Counted from the first letter of the stretch, positions 1-11,559 are shown. The stretch: DNA of 64,000 nt from Ophioderma brevispina (GCA_023653785.1 JAMKCH010007178.1:1-64000); one strand, 5' to 3'. Notes: generated from the sequence alone by a model not told the origin. Numbers and translations are program-made.

Positions 1-1146
1 GTCTGTAATGTTCACATATTGATTCCCCAAAGTAACTCCCCTCCCCCATCAGGTTATGAAAGAGTCGGCGGAAAAAGTGGGTCAACCGGCTGTATTGCCA
101 CTGATGGCCTACATTTTTGCATTCAGTTTCCGTGAAAAGATATGTGACAATTTCGAACATTTATTTAAAGTATTGCTTCAAAAATTTGGGTGTAAGATTC
201 CATGATTTGTTATTGATTTCAGAAAAATGAAATAGTTTGATATTTTCTTGATGAAGGTTTACACAAAGGTATCAAAGCAAGCAATGAATGTCTGAGGTAC
301 TTGTGTAGACTCATCCAAAGTCCATTTGGCCACATTCCACAACATTGATTCCCGGGACAGAGTGAAAAATGGGTACTATCTTTACGTTGAATACTTTCTG
401 CATGCAAATTTCAAAAACCAAATCAAATTTCTCAGTAGTGAAATAATCTATCTTATATGTGACAGTCGGTATCTTTGGTAGATTTTTTCACTGCGAGACA
501 AATTCAATAAAATGGAGTGTAAATCTTTGACTCACCCTGTATACCCTCAAAATGTTTTTTATATTCATAATGCTGTCCATACTAATCACTGTCGATGTTC
601 AAATCGATGTCGAAAATAAAAAAAATCTAAAATACGAAATTGCTTACTGCATGTAAAAAAACTCTGATTCATCTCAAATTTAGGTTGTGCATTTTGGGTT
701 ACTACCTTTAGTTCAATTTGAATATACATCCTGTACACCGAAAATTTTATTTTTTTCGAAATCTTTGAGTCCGCCTTTAACACACTGTCCTACAGGCCAA
801 TTAAGGAATACATTTTGGCTTCAACTGCTAATCTCCAAAGATTTAACATTTAACTCAAATTTGAAATTGAAAGTTTATCATGATTATGCTTCCATATAAG
901 GGAAAATAAAAAAATTGGGATTGGGACACCCAACTTTATGTATTACCACTTTCTGACACTTGAATTTGGAAACCTTAACCGAATGAACGTGGTTTATTCC
1001 GTTAGAGTTTCCGAATTCATATGTCACAAAAAAGTGGGTCAGATGAGGGTCAACTTCCTGAACGCCCACTGTTAATGGTCTTTTACTCCATAGGTTGCCG
1101 ATTCTAACATCTTTCAAGAGACTGAGCAAAATACAACTTGAAAATG
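1..1146. other. No gene recognised
   Basis: AT-rich sequence with short chance open frames only. Wording such as the stretch at 687-760 resembles interspersed-repeat sequence, but I cannot assign a family. No splice-bounded coding segment, RNA gene or tandem array was seen. Confidence 0.4.
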
Positions 1147-2412
1147 AAATCTATATATTATAATAGGCCACATGTATCTGTCTGGATGTCTGTTCGCCTA
1201 TTTTTTCTCCGGAGGCCGGGGATCGTTTAATGGCACGAAACTTGGTGGGTGGGTGTAGCTTGGGCCACGGGCCAGATCAAGTTTATTGGTTAGCCGATAC
1301 GCACCCCACAAGCCGGTTATCACCAAAAAACCTGTCGATACCAGCGAAAACAAGTAGTTTGTTTACATTAGAATAAACTAGGTCACCGTGTGTTTATAGT
1401 AAAAAGGGCTATGCGTGTGCTGCAGTGGCCTGGATCAAATTCCTATGGAAGGTGTAGTATTTCACAGTGAAGAAGTTTGAAAGTGCACCTGCAAAACGAT
1501 CTATGAAAAAACGAGAGTTCAGGATTAGTAATTTGTTCTTTGATTTGGGTGGGAAATGTATACATTTTGTAAGTGTCTGACACGTCTAATTTTCTCAACT
1601 TGTTGGGTGGGTGTCCCTTGACCGTCTGAAGAAGAGTTTGTTTTGGTTAGTAGATCAAAGGTCATCGGGTTCATTCAAGGTCAAAGGAGGTCAAATGGGG
1701 TAAACGTTGGTGTATGGACATGAAACTTGGAGGGTAGGGTTGATTGTTGATGCCAAAAATTTAAAGGTCACGACAAGTTCATTGGGGTCATTCAAGGTCA
1801 AATGGGGTTAACATTGGCGTATGGACATGAAACTTCATGGGGTTGATTGTTGATGCCAAAATCTTAAAGGTCATGACAAGGTCATCAGGGGTCATTCAAG
1901 GTCAAAGGAGGTCAAATGGGGTAAAACTTTGTGTACCAGAAACTTGGTTGGGCAGGGTCGATCTTTGATGCTGGAAATGTTAACACCTCTGTGGCCAAGT
2001 GGGTCACATCTGACCCAGATAGTGCCTCAAAGTATATTTCTGATAGCTCTTTTGGGCTTTTGTGATCTAGGTTTGCAGACAATACCACATAATCCAGTCC
2101 TTTGAAAAGCCACTGCAAATAATAAGGATTTATAGATAGGTTACTGCCCAGGAAATTGCCTGTCCCTGCTAAATCAATTGTTAGGCTGCAGTTTACAAGG
2201 GAGTGATGCAACATTCAATCTTGGATTATCAAGACCAACCAAGATGCAAAAACACATATGTAGGAGTTACTATACACTATGGCTGACTGAACTGGGCTGT
2301 AAGGTGTTAAAGGTCACGACTAGGTCATCAGGTCACTCAAGGTCAAAGGAACCGCAAAACCCGAGGGTCATTCAATCCTTGACGAAAACCCGGGGACCGC
2401 CTAGTTACTATA
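1147..2412 (+). repeat. AGGTCA-rich interspersed repeat, plus orientation
   Basis: The left end has a TATA/ATAATA-rich segment followed by text resembling the ends of the inverted copies at 16.0-16.6 kb and 22.3-23.0 kb. The right end (about 2300-2412) matches, in reverse, the start of those copies (the GGTCCCCGGGTTT segment). The core at about 1655-1985 is roughly three tandem units of about 115-125 bp containing AAGGTCAAAGGAGGTCA and ATGGACATGAAACTT. About 1990-2300 is an internal segment not seen in the other copies. Non-coding; the mobilising enzyme is unknown. Confidence 0.6.
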
Positions 2413-2712
2413 CTTTGATTACCACCAATAGGCAGGATTCGTAACAGTGCAGTGCGAACTGATATGGAAAATGTAGCTCCAGACAATGCAAGAGACAGTG
2501 TGAGGCGTGCACGATTCAGTGCAAACGCTCAAGTACATTTGGTTTACTTTTATGTGTGGAACAATAACAACCAAATAATTCACGCCTATTTCGTGGTATT
2601 CAAAGTATAACAACAATATGGTAGCCCTTCAATGTCAATATCCAAATCATGCATCAGAAGGGATCCTTTGAAGACAGAAATGTGCCGGTGGTCTTTGTGC
2701 TGCCCCTGACTA

Positions 2713-3300
2713 TTATAGACACCCAGTGAGATCTGAGGCAGTGCCCCAGAGGGAAATCTTGGGCAGAACCCACAGATGCTTTTGAGGTTTCAACCACATT
2801 TGCCAACCGTTACCATGTGTGCTGTTTTTTTTTGCATACCAATGGACAATTGGCATCTCATCTGGATACATACAGTATATAAGAAACTCACAAACCAACT
2901 CAAGATTTGTCCATATTCATAATAATTTTATTCTTTTAGTCACAACAGCACATCACAGATTTGCAATATACAAGATATAAATGAATACAAGATCCCTTCT
3001 TTACAACCATGCCATGCACGCATTACAAGTAATACATGCCCCATAATTTCTGATACAATCCAGTCAGCGGAAAAGATGTGGTTTAAAAATCATAATTTAA
3101 AGCCAACATCCGCCCGCCAGATAGATCAGATCAAGCCTCCACTTAATGCTATTCAAGCATCTACCACAGAACTGATGCACTATTCATGCTCATAAACATC
3201 AATATAATGGTATGTTTCAATTGAAATCTACATACTGTGTAGCTCTACAAATGAGAAATTAACACATGTCCATGAACTACATAGGTGCAGGTTTTGACAA
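2713..3300 (-). other. Candidate 3' untranslated region / poly(A) site of a minus-strand gene
   Basis: On the minus strand an AATAAA signal lies at about 2927-2932, at the low-coordinate end of about 370 bp of AT-rich sequence that shows no repeat-family match inside the window. The minus-strand SRCR exons and the candidate TM exon lie upstream (higher coordinates), so this could be where that transcript ends. Two short minus-strand frames at 2650-2898 show no recognisable domain. This is inference from the signal and position only. Confidence 0.2.
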
Positions 3301-3310
3301 ACAAATATGA

Positions 3311-3536
3311 ACTAGAAATTTTGCGGTGCTCCGCTATATTCAAGAATAGCCAGCCTTTTCAAATCGCCCTCACATGCCTTTGAAACTCCTCAACATATGA
3401 GGGATCGCGTCGTGCGCCTATGACACAAGTTTTGTTTATTGAACTTCAACTTTCAATGAGGTATTAAAAAAAAATTAAGTGATATCACACATACAACGGA
3501 TTGCTAAGTGGTCCTGCCAGCTATGTCTGGCGGCCC
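3311..3536 (+). repeat. ACTAGAATTTCGC repeat family, truncated copy
   Basis: It begins with ACTAGAAATTTTGCGG and ends with ACGGATTGCTAAGTGGTCC and an imperfect GCCAGC..GCTGGC-type hairpin. It shares both ends and the interior phrase 'catatgagggatc' with the copies at 5508-5945 and 62186-62570. Internally shorter than the 5.5-kb copy. Confidence 0.65.
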
Positions 3537-3745
3537 CAAAAATTTACGAGCTTGACAGCATGCTAATGGTAGTTTGGTTTGATGGTGAGATTCCGTAACC
3601 GTGACCCATCTGAACACACTTTTCCTGAACATACTTAATTATTCGACAACCCTTCACTGGAATCGAGCACGTTTTTCCTATGTTTCCGATTCAAAAGTGT
3701 GTACGAAAAAGGTGTGTCAGATGTGTCAGTTACGGAAACTCCCGT

Positions 3746-4044
3746 TTAAAGGTCCCAGGAAATCAGATGATACCTACTCCAAATCTTTTAGGGGACATTC
3801 CATTCCAATAAACAGGCCCGAAAAAGATACACTACCAGTGACATCATTAGTGAAAAACTATGATGTTTCAGTCGTGTCAGAATAGATTCACACCAGTCAC
3901 CTGGGAATTTTTCTATTACTCTCTCAAAATCAATAGCACCCAATTGATGTCATCAACAACCCAAATATTGAATGCTTTCCAGCCCCTCCTTGTAGACTTG
4001 ACACAAACCACATCAATTCTATTTGCATTTCCTGGGACCTTTAA
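3746..4044. mobile_element. MITE, TTAA-flanked, AGGTCCCAGG terminal inverted repeats
   Basis: Both ends carry TTAA followed by AGGTCCCAGGAAAT and its reverse complement, about 299 bp apart. A second copy in inverted orientation lies at 50083-50386, with matching interior text such as the CTACAAGGAGGGGCTGG segment. It has no coding capacity. The short frames across it (3601-4122) are shadows of the repeat. Confidence 0.8.
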
Positions 4045-5081
4045 TGGTGCATTTTGAGATTGTAGCACCATCTGTTTTGTTTTTTGGTGCGCAAGATGTC
4101 CTTGAGAAAAGCACATTCCCAAATTTCAGTTCATGCTGATCTTGCATTTTTATGGTGTTACAAGCAAATGCTTGATATCACAGTGTCTCATAGGCAACTG
4201 TGCTCTAAATTCTTTTCGTTTACAGAGAATATATTGTGAATTTCATAAAAAAGATACTCAAATTTACATGTCAAACTACGCACCTAAGCAAAACAATGGT
4301 TTAGATACAAAAATCTCAATTTTTTATGTAAATTATGTCTGGGGAACAAGGTTCAGTGTAGATCACAAAATTGCTCCTTTTATTTAAACAGCCGTATGAT
4401 GGCAATCAATAGTGGGAACCACCAAGATCACAAACATCAATTGAACTTGTTTCCATCAATGTACACTGCTATAGTCAGGCACAGAATTAGGCGACCAATT
4501 GCGCGTATATCAAGGTTTGTCAATCAGCGCGGCATAGACTGTGATTGGTCTGAATGTGTAGTATGGGCGGGGCATGTTTGAACACAATATGATTTTAAAT
4601 GTCAAACATGCCCTATTTGAGTCGTGTTTCCGACGCACGGATGCAATAATTCACGTAAATAAACTTTCTGTTTCAATAAGCTTTAAATGTACAGTGATTA
4701 TTCTTCACGGCCAACATTTGTTTTGCACCTTCAATTACGTCATACGCGTAATTGGTTGCCTATTTTATCCCTGACTATAACAGCCACTGTTTGGAAATTT
4801 GCCCAAAGTTAGTCTTTATCCAAACTACACAATGCAACTTCTGTAAAACAGCAAATCAAGACTAGCATTGTGTGTCCATGCCAGGAGAATGATTGTTACG
4901 GGTTCCAAAATGATAATTTTTTAATTGAATTACTAGGCAGAAAAATGGCACTTCCTTCACAATCATTCACTTATGGGTCGCCAAATGAATTCTGTAGGCC
5001 AAAATTGTTGCCCGCCTGGAAAGTTTAAAAGTCAAATTGTGACCAAACAGGGTCACAGGTACATCACTGGGAAAGCCCCTT
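4045..5081. other. No gene recognised
   Basis: No convincing coding segment. A GC box (GGGCGGGG) near 4564 next to an inverted CCAAT motif (ATTGG, near 4545) is promoter-like but isolated. No downstream gene is visible. Confidence 0.3.
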
Positions 5082-5231
5082 TTAAAGGTGCAATGAAAGA
5101 TTTCAAACAACAGGTGTCCCTAAAAATGTGAAAAGCTTTTTATCAAAAATATCCCCATCTTAAAGTTTTAAGCTGAGACCTGTTACTTTGGTACAAAAAT
5201 TACTCGTTCGTTCGTGCGTGCAAGTCCAAAA

Positions 5232-5417
5232 TCACAGTGGAAGATCCGTCTTTAACCAGCCGATAGTTTCATCATCCAGGTTGATCAGGCCTGGAATTCC
5301 TCTTGGGGACTTGTAGACCTCACAGTCCTCTATGATGTGGCTAATGCTTTGTGGTTCTCCACAATCGCAGTTTGGTGAAAGTTCTACTCCGATCTTGTGA
5401 AGGAAGTTCCTCGTGTT
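5232..5417 (-). pseudogene. 3' end of a non-LTR retrotransposon polyprotein (CCHC tail)
   Basis: On the minus strand an uninterrupted frame of about 61 codons ends in TGA at 5232-5234. It contains CDCGEPQSISHIIEDC, the C-x-C-x7-H-x4-C knuckle found after the reverse transcriptase in many non-LTR elements, followed by DDETIGWLKTDL. Only this C-terminal tail is present, so the copy is heavily 5'-truncated. It sits inside a MITE and is flanked by a 12-bp target-site duplication (ACAAAAATTACT). The frame is intact, so the insertion may be fairly young. The clade cannot be told from this tail. Confidence 0.75.
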
Positions 5418-5507
5418 TTAAAAACAAAAATTACTAATTTCCTATAGGAACAAATAGGAAATTCAGCTTATGTTTTATATTGAAATATAAGCATATATAC
5501 AAATATA

Positions 5508-5945
5508 ACTAGAATTTCGCGGTTCTCGGCTTTCGCGCTCGCTATATTCAAAGAATATAAGCTGTGGGCCGCCCCATGACCTTTGACCCTGGCATGTGAC
5601 CTTTGATCTCATCAACATATGAGGGATCGCTGGTGCCACCTATGACAAGTTTAGTTTGCGTTTCCAATTGAACTTCAAGTTTTCAATTTAGATCAATTTT
5701 ACCTTTTTGCCCATTGTCAAACTTGACCTCCACATGACCTTTGACCTTCAACATGACCTTTGATCCTCATTCAACAAATTAGGGATCCATTGTTGCACAT
5801 ATGACAGAAGTTGGGTTCCAATTGAAGTTAAACTTTTCAATTGAGGTCAATTTTAAAAAAAAAACAATTTTGGACACACAAACACACATACATACACACG
5901 CACAACGGATTGCTAAGTGGTCCTGCCAGCTATAGCTGGCGGCCC
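5508..5945 (+). repeat. ACTAGAATTTCGC repeat family, longest copy
   Basis: It runs from ACTAGAATTTCGCGG to the perfect 16-bp palindrome GCCAGCTATAGCTGGC near 5926-5941. It contains several TGACCTTTGACC (DR1) motifs at about 5578-5590 and 5735-5765. Related copies are at 3311-3536 and 62186-62570. It is nested in a MITE. A terminal palindrome can be a Helitron mark, but the expected 5' TC and 3' CTRR were not clear. Confidence 0.7.
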
Positions 5946-6109
5946 ACAAAAAAAAAAATTATTTCTGTAGCCAAATAAAAGGTAGGATATATATTGCATG
6001 TCTAATCTCTGTGAAATCATACATATCACAGAAAATAAGGGATGACTTGAAATCTCTTGAAATTTAACCCCAAGTCTGGTTTAAATCGGACTTCAACTTA
6101 TTTTCGAAG

Positions 6110-6290
6110 ACCTGAAAAAAAAAAACCTAACCAAACTAGAACACACACACAAACTTAACCAAATATGAACACACAAACAGACACACATACAACGAAAACC
6201 TAACCAAACTGGAACACCCACACACACATACATACAGACATGCGCGCTCTCGCAAAATCCCCCTTCTGCTTTTCAAGCCAGGGGGTTAAA
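6110..6290. repeat. CA-rich repeat ending in CCCCCTTCTGCTTTTCAAGC
   Basis: Degenerate ACACA-rich stretch ending in a segment that recurs at about 32555-32595. It appears to be the end of an interspersed element of unknown class. Confidence 0.45.
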
Positions 6291-6479
6291 AAGGTGACAT
6301 ATTGCGAAGATCATTAAACATACAGGATACATTTGGCAAGAACAGTTTTTACACAATAAAGCTACATGTATTTAAGTACCGTATATATTTTGTAAAAATA
6401 ACATGTAAGCAATTTATTTTTTGACAATAAATTAGAATAAATAGAAATTGCACACTATTTCTAGAAATACCTAGCTAAA

Positions 6480-6910
6480 GTTTTTGCCTTATTTTAAATA
6501 TCCTATTTTGATCGCTATGAACTCCACCAATCATTTGCACCATTTTATCAATCGAGCAACTTTTAAATTTGACCCCTGTACAACTGAAATTGACCCTTTT
6601 ATTGATTTTGCATTTTTAGCCTATCACTCTGAAACTTTATGCTGTACATGTTACAAACCTTACCTTTCTGATCCTTATGTTTGACACATAACATGGTATA
6701 CCTTTCAACACGATTCAATCAATTAAAAATTTGACCCCTGTATATTCTTTGTCTTGGCCCCCTCTTCTTAAGGATCCTCCATTTGCAGCACTAAGAATTA
6801 GGTTTCAGGGGTCCCTGTCAAACTGTCAACATATTACTCAACTCAACCGTTTGTACTTGAATATGTTTACAACAAATGTCTGCTAAGCTCCAGGTTAATG
6901 GGTGTTTTCA
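6480..6910 (+). repeat. Interspersed repeat shared with 50.4-52.0 kb
   Basis: The text from the ATCGCTATGAACTCC region through TTTGACCCCTGTA and CTTGGCCCCCTCTTCTTAAG to GTTTGTACTTGAA matches about 50410-50748 joined to about 51969-52010. Here the repeat lacks the MITE found at 51605-51968, so this copy gives the unoccupied version of that insertion site. Its short open frame (6484-6684) has no known domain. Confidence 0.65.
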
Positions 6911-7090
6911 TTGATGCATTATATCTGTCCAATTGGTATCTTATCAGACTTTTTATTTTATTTGTATTTAATACCAACCGTTTTCCTCTTGGTACAAATG
7001 TACTTTATTATTGATCCTTTACATGCCGTTATTTAGTTTCGGCAGTGAGAGAGAGGAGTGGAGGGGGGGAAAAACAAACAAATATGGTAA

Positions 7091-7444
7091 TTAAGGTGTG
7101 CACGAGAGATTTTGCGTCCTTAATATATTGTACATTTGTATTTATTTCTATAGATTAGACCCTCAATGTAATTCTTACCATGTATTTTGCTACAGAAATG
7201 GCCTTAAAAGTGGAAACTAAATGTGCTTTATTTGCTCTATTTCATATAACACATAGACTGAATTTATTATTTGCTCCTATAACGAAATTCAAATTTTCAC
7301 CTTTTTTTTGTATCCGAGAAATATTTCTCAACTTAGTCCTTTTCAGGTGGAGGTATTTTTGATGAAGCTTTACATCAATGCAAAAATCGAATTTTCAATA
7401 TTTTTCGGGACACGTGATATGTGACCTCGCTCTTGCAACCTTAA
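7091..7444. mobile_element. TTAA MITE, AGGTGCAACG family, diverged copy
   Basis: Ends read TTAAGGTGTGCACGAGAGAT and its approximate reverse complement at 7423-7444. The interior shares 'tttgctcctat' and 'gctttacatca' with the 14813-15141 copy. About 354 bp, non-coding. Confidence 0.7.
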
Positions 7445-7744
7445 TTTCTCAGGTCCTTAACTGGGACCATTAAAAACTGTTTGAAACTGGTATGACCATT
7501 AGTGACCCCTGGTTACCAGTGACCCTGATGAATTTAGCAGACTTTTAAAGAACAAAGTGCATGTTATGCTGCACTTTATTCCGTAAAGTCTGTTGACTCC
7601 TTCAGGTCACAAATGGCCATACCCATGACACCATTAAATACAGTTAAACATTGATATGGAAATGGTCAACTCTATAACAATCAGTTTAATGTTAATGCCG
7701 ACTTAACTTGATACCTACTTTCAATATTCCATATTTTTTTTAAT

Positions 7745-8540
7745 TGATTTAAAGAAAGCTTTTGACACAATGTTTTTCCAATACAGAATTTCATGGAGAA
7801 TCTGAAAATCCTGGGTGTCATTTTTTTAAATGTGTTCTTGGGTGTTTTATAAGGGGGGAAATTTGTACTGGGGTAAACAAAAGTGTTTAAATTGTTTTAA
7901 AATTTATACCAATCTGTTCAGTTGTTCATAAGGTTTCTAAAAAGGTATAGTTTGCCATATTTACGACCTATTATTTTAGTACAATAGGCTCAAAGAAAGT
8001 TCAAGGTCATTATTTACAGAATGGTCCAATTTTGTTGAAACTGGTTTTAAATCATTCATTGGGTCATACTAAATAAGAAAATTCTGTGTTTCACATTTCA
8101 AAGTGAGACTTTCACAGATATGATTAGTGGTCTCCCATAGACCCTGTGGACCACGGCCATATTTGCCCTCTTAATTATCAAAACGTCATTGAAAACGCGA
8201 CCTGCATATTTTGGCTTCTGTATAGTAAGACGAACAATTTGGCACCATTTTTTAAAACAAACCGATGAATCTGAAAATTTACCCCCAGTGTGACCTTGAA
8301 CCCGTTTCGCCTTGTAACTCTTGTACTATAACTCTCAGATAGGGCAAACTATACCTTTCTGTAATTATCCTTGAACATGATGGTATACTTTAGAACACAT
8401 TTTGCCCCCTTTTATATTATGACCCTGTATAAACCTTTCCCCCTAGAATACATCCAAGAACACATTTTAAAAAATGACACCTATGATTTTTGGAATCCTC
8501 ATACAATTTTGATTTAGAAAAACCTTGGTTGCAAGATTGT
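7745..8540. repeat. Long imperfect inverted repeat (foldback), arms about 200 bp
   Basis: The left arm at about 7750-7965 (including GGGTGTCATTTTTTTAAATG near 7815 and GGTATAGTTTGCC near 7946) is repeated in reverse complement at about 8335-8540 (GGCAAACTATACC near 8345, ATTTTAAAAAATGACACC near 8462). The spacer is about 370 bp. The CAAACTATACCTTTTCT end motif recurs at 50580 and 62695, so this is probably a mobile foldback family. Nothing coding is recognised in the spacer. Confidence 0.6.
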
Positions 8541-8620
8541 ATATGAAATTTTCACAAAAATACAGTTCCACATGTACTATAACCAAAGTCTTCAGGGCAT
8601 AGAAATAAGGCAGGTGAAGA

Positions 8621-8969
8621 TTAAAGGTGCAACGAGGGATTTCATATAACAGGTGTCCCTAAAAAATGTGAAAAATCTAATTTTTGCGATAATGTAAAAC
8701 GTTCCATCAGAAATATCCCCATGTGAAAGGATTAAGCTGAAAAATATTTCTTTGGTACAAAAATTGTGCAATTTCTAATTTCGCATAGGAGCAAATACAA
8801 AATTCATCCTATGTTTTATATTGAAATTAAGGAAATAAAAATTGCATTTTGTTTTCACTTTCAAGGCATTTCTGTAACCAAAGACAAGGTAAGAATCTTG
8901 GGGGTCTTATAAGAAATCACTACATATGGCATAATATGGGTACCCCAAAATCTCTTGTTGCACCTTTAA
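8621..8969. mobile_element. TTAA MITE, AGGTGCAACG family
   Basis: About 349 bp bounded by TTAAAGGTGCAACGAGGGAT and AATCTCTTGTTGCACCTTTAA. Perfect TTAA at both borders. It shares the interior segment 'acaggtgtccctaaaaa' with the copy at 5082. Among the best preserved copies in the window. Confidence 0.85.
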
Positions 8970-10264
8970 CTGACCCTTAACCCTACCGTTTAATGGTTCC
9001 ATTGTGGTGCTGCTAGGCATGACCCTGCCTTAACAGGTCATGACCCCAGAAATGAACTTTGACCTTGTGAACTGGAAGTAGAGCAAAAATACGGGGAGTT
9101 CAAAATTATAGCTTCCACGCACCAATGTATATATGAAAAAATCGCCAAGTGGTTTACCAGTAAATTGACATGCTGGGGGGCCACCAATTTTCATTGAGCT
9201 CATGAAAGCTGCATGAGGAAACGACAGTAAAGTATTGCAAATTGCTCAGATAAAGTGCCAAGTGACCCCTCAACTGTGAACTACCACTGATAAAGGGATA
9301 AGCAGCGATTTGTTAACCTGAAACATCGAAAAATCATCAAAATTCATATTTTTGTTACTGGCATGGATATGTGAACATAATCTGCAAGTGGTTGGCTTGA
9401 AGTCTGCGTATTAAAGACACGGCAGTACCTTTTATCTGATTCTGTAATTTCTATGTATGCATATCAAAATTCCGACTTGAGATAAAAAAAAAGCCTTTGT
9501 TCCTGTGAATATTCAAGATTTTAGGCGTGATATTGTGCACTATGATCAATACATTTTGACCTCAAACACAAACATTATTGATCTTTGTTTATGCTGTACC
9601 GGTGGAAACCACAATCAGCTATTTAGTGTAGATTTTGAGATGCCATCATTGTATGGCTATTTACAGGAGAGGGTATAAAAAATTTCCTCAGATTCATTTT
9701 TTCCACTATTTGGTTGTTTGTTTCTATACATTACAGCAGTTATATTGAATTGTACACACTTATCCCTGATTTATAAGTTAAATAATTGCATTTCCACATT
9801 TTTTCGATTCTCTCGCATTATCGCTGCTAATCCCTTTAAACCTCATGAAATGGCCATCAGAAGTAACAGCAATTTCACTAACCCATATCAAGAGTGAAAT
9901 ACTCTAAATGCTGGCATTTCACTCTTTGAACTTAATATTTAAGAGTGAAGTCCACTCAATTTCTGTTGTGATTGGCATCATTGGAGCTTTCACTCTTCAG
10001 ATTTTGCTCCAAGAGTGAAATGCTCTTGAGAAAAAATGGCAGTGAAACTGTTGAAGTTATGTTTTTTTTTGATTAAGGCTAGTTGTTTGCGCCAGTATCT
10101 CCAATTGGAACAAAATGGATTAGATACCAGTTTGTTGTAAACAAAACACTTCATGTTTGTTTAGATGCTACAATGAGAGAACTGAAATTTGAAGAAGAAA
10201 AAAACAATATTGTGAAAACCTGAGCATAAAACCATATCAATTTTGGATGAAAGGTGTCAGAATT
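8970..10264. other. No gene recognised; AGAGTGAA cluster at 9887-10030
   Basis: AT-rich. The only structure seen is about six AGAGTGAA/TTCACTCT motifs in both orientations within 145 bp (9887-10030), probably a small decayed inverted-repeat element. It lies on the 3' side of the candidate TM exon on the minus strand. Confidence 0.35.
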
Positions 10265-10458
10265 TCACTGGTCTTTACTTAAAACTCCATAGATTCCTTT
10301 GATCACAATGGCGAGTAAGAGTTCTGCTCTGAAAACTGGTTGTCTGTTTACGCCTCTGTACGAAAAGAAGACTACGAAGAACACCACAAGGAGAACAACT
10401 GGTATCATAAACAGGCACAGAGCAGTGGTGATTATACTTTTGTTGTTGAAGGTGCGGC
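10265..10458 (-). CDS. Candidate transmembrane/cytoplasmic exon of an SRCR receptor
   Basis: Minus-strand segment behind a usable acceptor (pyrimidine-rich, ending TTTACTAAG at about 10459-10466). Read in phase 1, the same phase as the SRCR exons upstream, it gives about 64 residues. These are a short polar lead, a strongly hydrophobic stretch of about 24 residues (including ITTALCLFMIPVVLLVV), then a tail with SYRGVNRQPVFR and a stop TGA at 10265-10267. A donor-like GTAAAG at 10273-10278 offers an alternative exon end. A TM helix with basic residues just inside suits a type I receptor downstream of SRCR domains. Assignment to the same gene as 15161-15495 is inference: the intron would be about 4.7 kb. 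No conserved tail motif was recognised, and the alternative is a chance open frame. Confidence 0.45.
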
Positions 10459-10537
10459 CTTAGTAAACAGGACAAATACAAACACACACTGAAAGAGGGG
10501 TGGTTAAAGTTAGTCAAACTGCTGAAGCATATTTACA

Positions 10538-10800
10538 CGGGTTGTGACATTTTGTGACCCCACTTTGCCGGACACGAATCAGAATTCGCGTAGCCTTGAC
10601 GGAATCAAGTGCATGTGATACTGATTACTTATTCAATAACGGCTGTCGAATTCTGAGTCAGGTCACCCACCTTTGCCCTGGACCAACTCAGAATTCAGCA
10701 GCCTTGACAGAATAAAAGGCTGTGATAATGTACTTTTCCCATAAGGCTGATGAATTCTGAGTAGGTCAGGCAACGTGGGGTCACAAAATGTAACCAACCC
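10538..10800. mobile_element. hAT-like MITE with 8-bp target-site duplication
   Basis: About 30-bp inverted repeats (near GGGTTGTGACATTTTGTGAC at 10539 and its counterpart ending at 10800) are bracketed by the 8-bp direct repeat TATTTACA at 10530-10537 and 10801-10808. An 8-bp duplication is the usual hAT signature. 263 bp, non-coding, 80 bp upstream (in transcript sense) of the candidate TM exon. Confidence 0.8.
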
Positions 10801-10808
10801 TATTTACA

Positions 10809-11559
10809 TATGCATATCCAAGATGGCTACCAATCCATGGTGCCAAATAATGTGTGATTTACAAAGTTACATGCAAGTTATAGAAATTTGAAATGAATTT
10901 GGTTTCAAGAAAAAAATTAATTTGAGGATATTTTGACTGGCATACAATTTTATAATCAAATGTCTGAATGGACCTAATATTTCTGCAGGACCTCTTACAT
11001 AAGCAATTGACTATAGATTAGAGGGGGTGTTGTAAAAGCAACATTAGTAATAATGTGACTACAAAATAGTAGTGAGAGTTTCAAATTCGGAAAAAAAAAC
11101 AGGGTTTAAGCAAGAAATTGTGTAAAAATTAGAGATGTTTTGCCCACTCCTACGATTGTACCATGTGCCGCCACTGTGTGTCAGAGGAAATTCCAAATAA
11201 GAGACTTCGCAATAGACTATGCAAGCATGTAAGCACCACAAGATGCCCCCTTACATACACCAAGTTTATCTTTGTTGATACATAGCTTATCATGGAAGAC
11301 TATTGAGCCCAGTTATTTTACATCATATTTTAGAGGGTAGAGGCATTATATACCCTCACATCTCTCACCAACATCTCCACATGTTCTTTTTTTACAGTTG
11401 TTTTATTTGCTTTGGGTTGTGTTGTCTCAATTTGACATGTGATGAGGAAAATATAATTATTTAAGCCACGCAAGGGTTGGTTTAAACATTCAAACATGCA
11501 GAATCCTTTTTCACTATAGGCCACCATAGTTCCTGAAAAATGTTCCTTGGCAAGCATGC
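10809..11559. other. No gene recognised
   Basis: AT-rich sequence with chance open frames at 11059-11241 and 11330-11557 (minus). Neither shows a domain or supported splice sites. Confidence 0.35.

Larger units (their letters stand above)
5082..6067. mobile_element. TTAA MITE (AGGTGCAACG family) split by two nested insertions
   Basis: The left end (TTAAAGGTGCAATGAAAGAT) and right end (GAAATCTCTTGAAATTTAA) belong to the same family as 8621-8969. Between them the element is interrupted by a retrotransposon fragment (about 5204-5422) and by an ACTAGAATTTCGC-family repeat (about 5503-5950). Removing both leaves a MITE of about the family length. The retroelement fragment is bracketed by the 12-bp direct repeat ACAAAAATTACT (about 5192-5203 and 5423-5434), a target-site duplication typical of target-primed reverse transcription. 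Confidence 0.7.

Noticed and set aside
884..1129. Minus-strand frame of 81 codons as an exon
   Set aside because: No domain, no supported splice sites, and AT-rich composition like its surroundings.
3601..4122. Open frames on both strands across 3.6-4.1 kb
   Set aside because: They lie mainly within a MITE with inverted repeats and are interrupted in its other copy.
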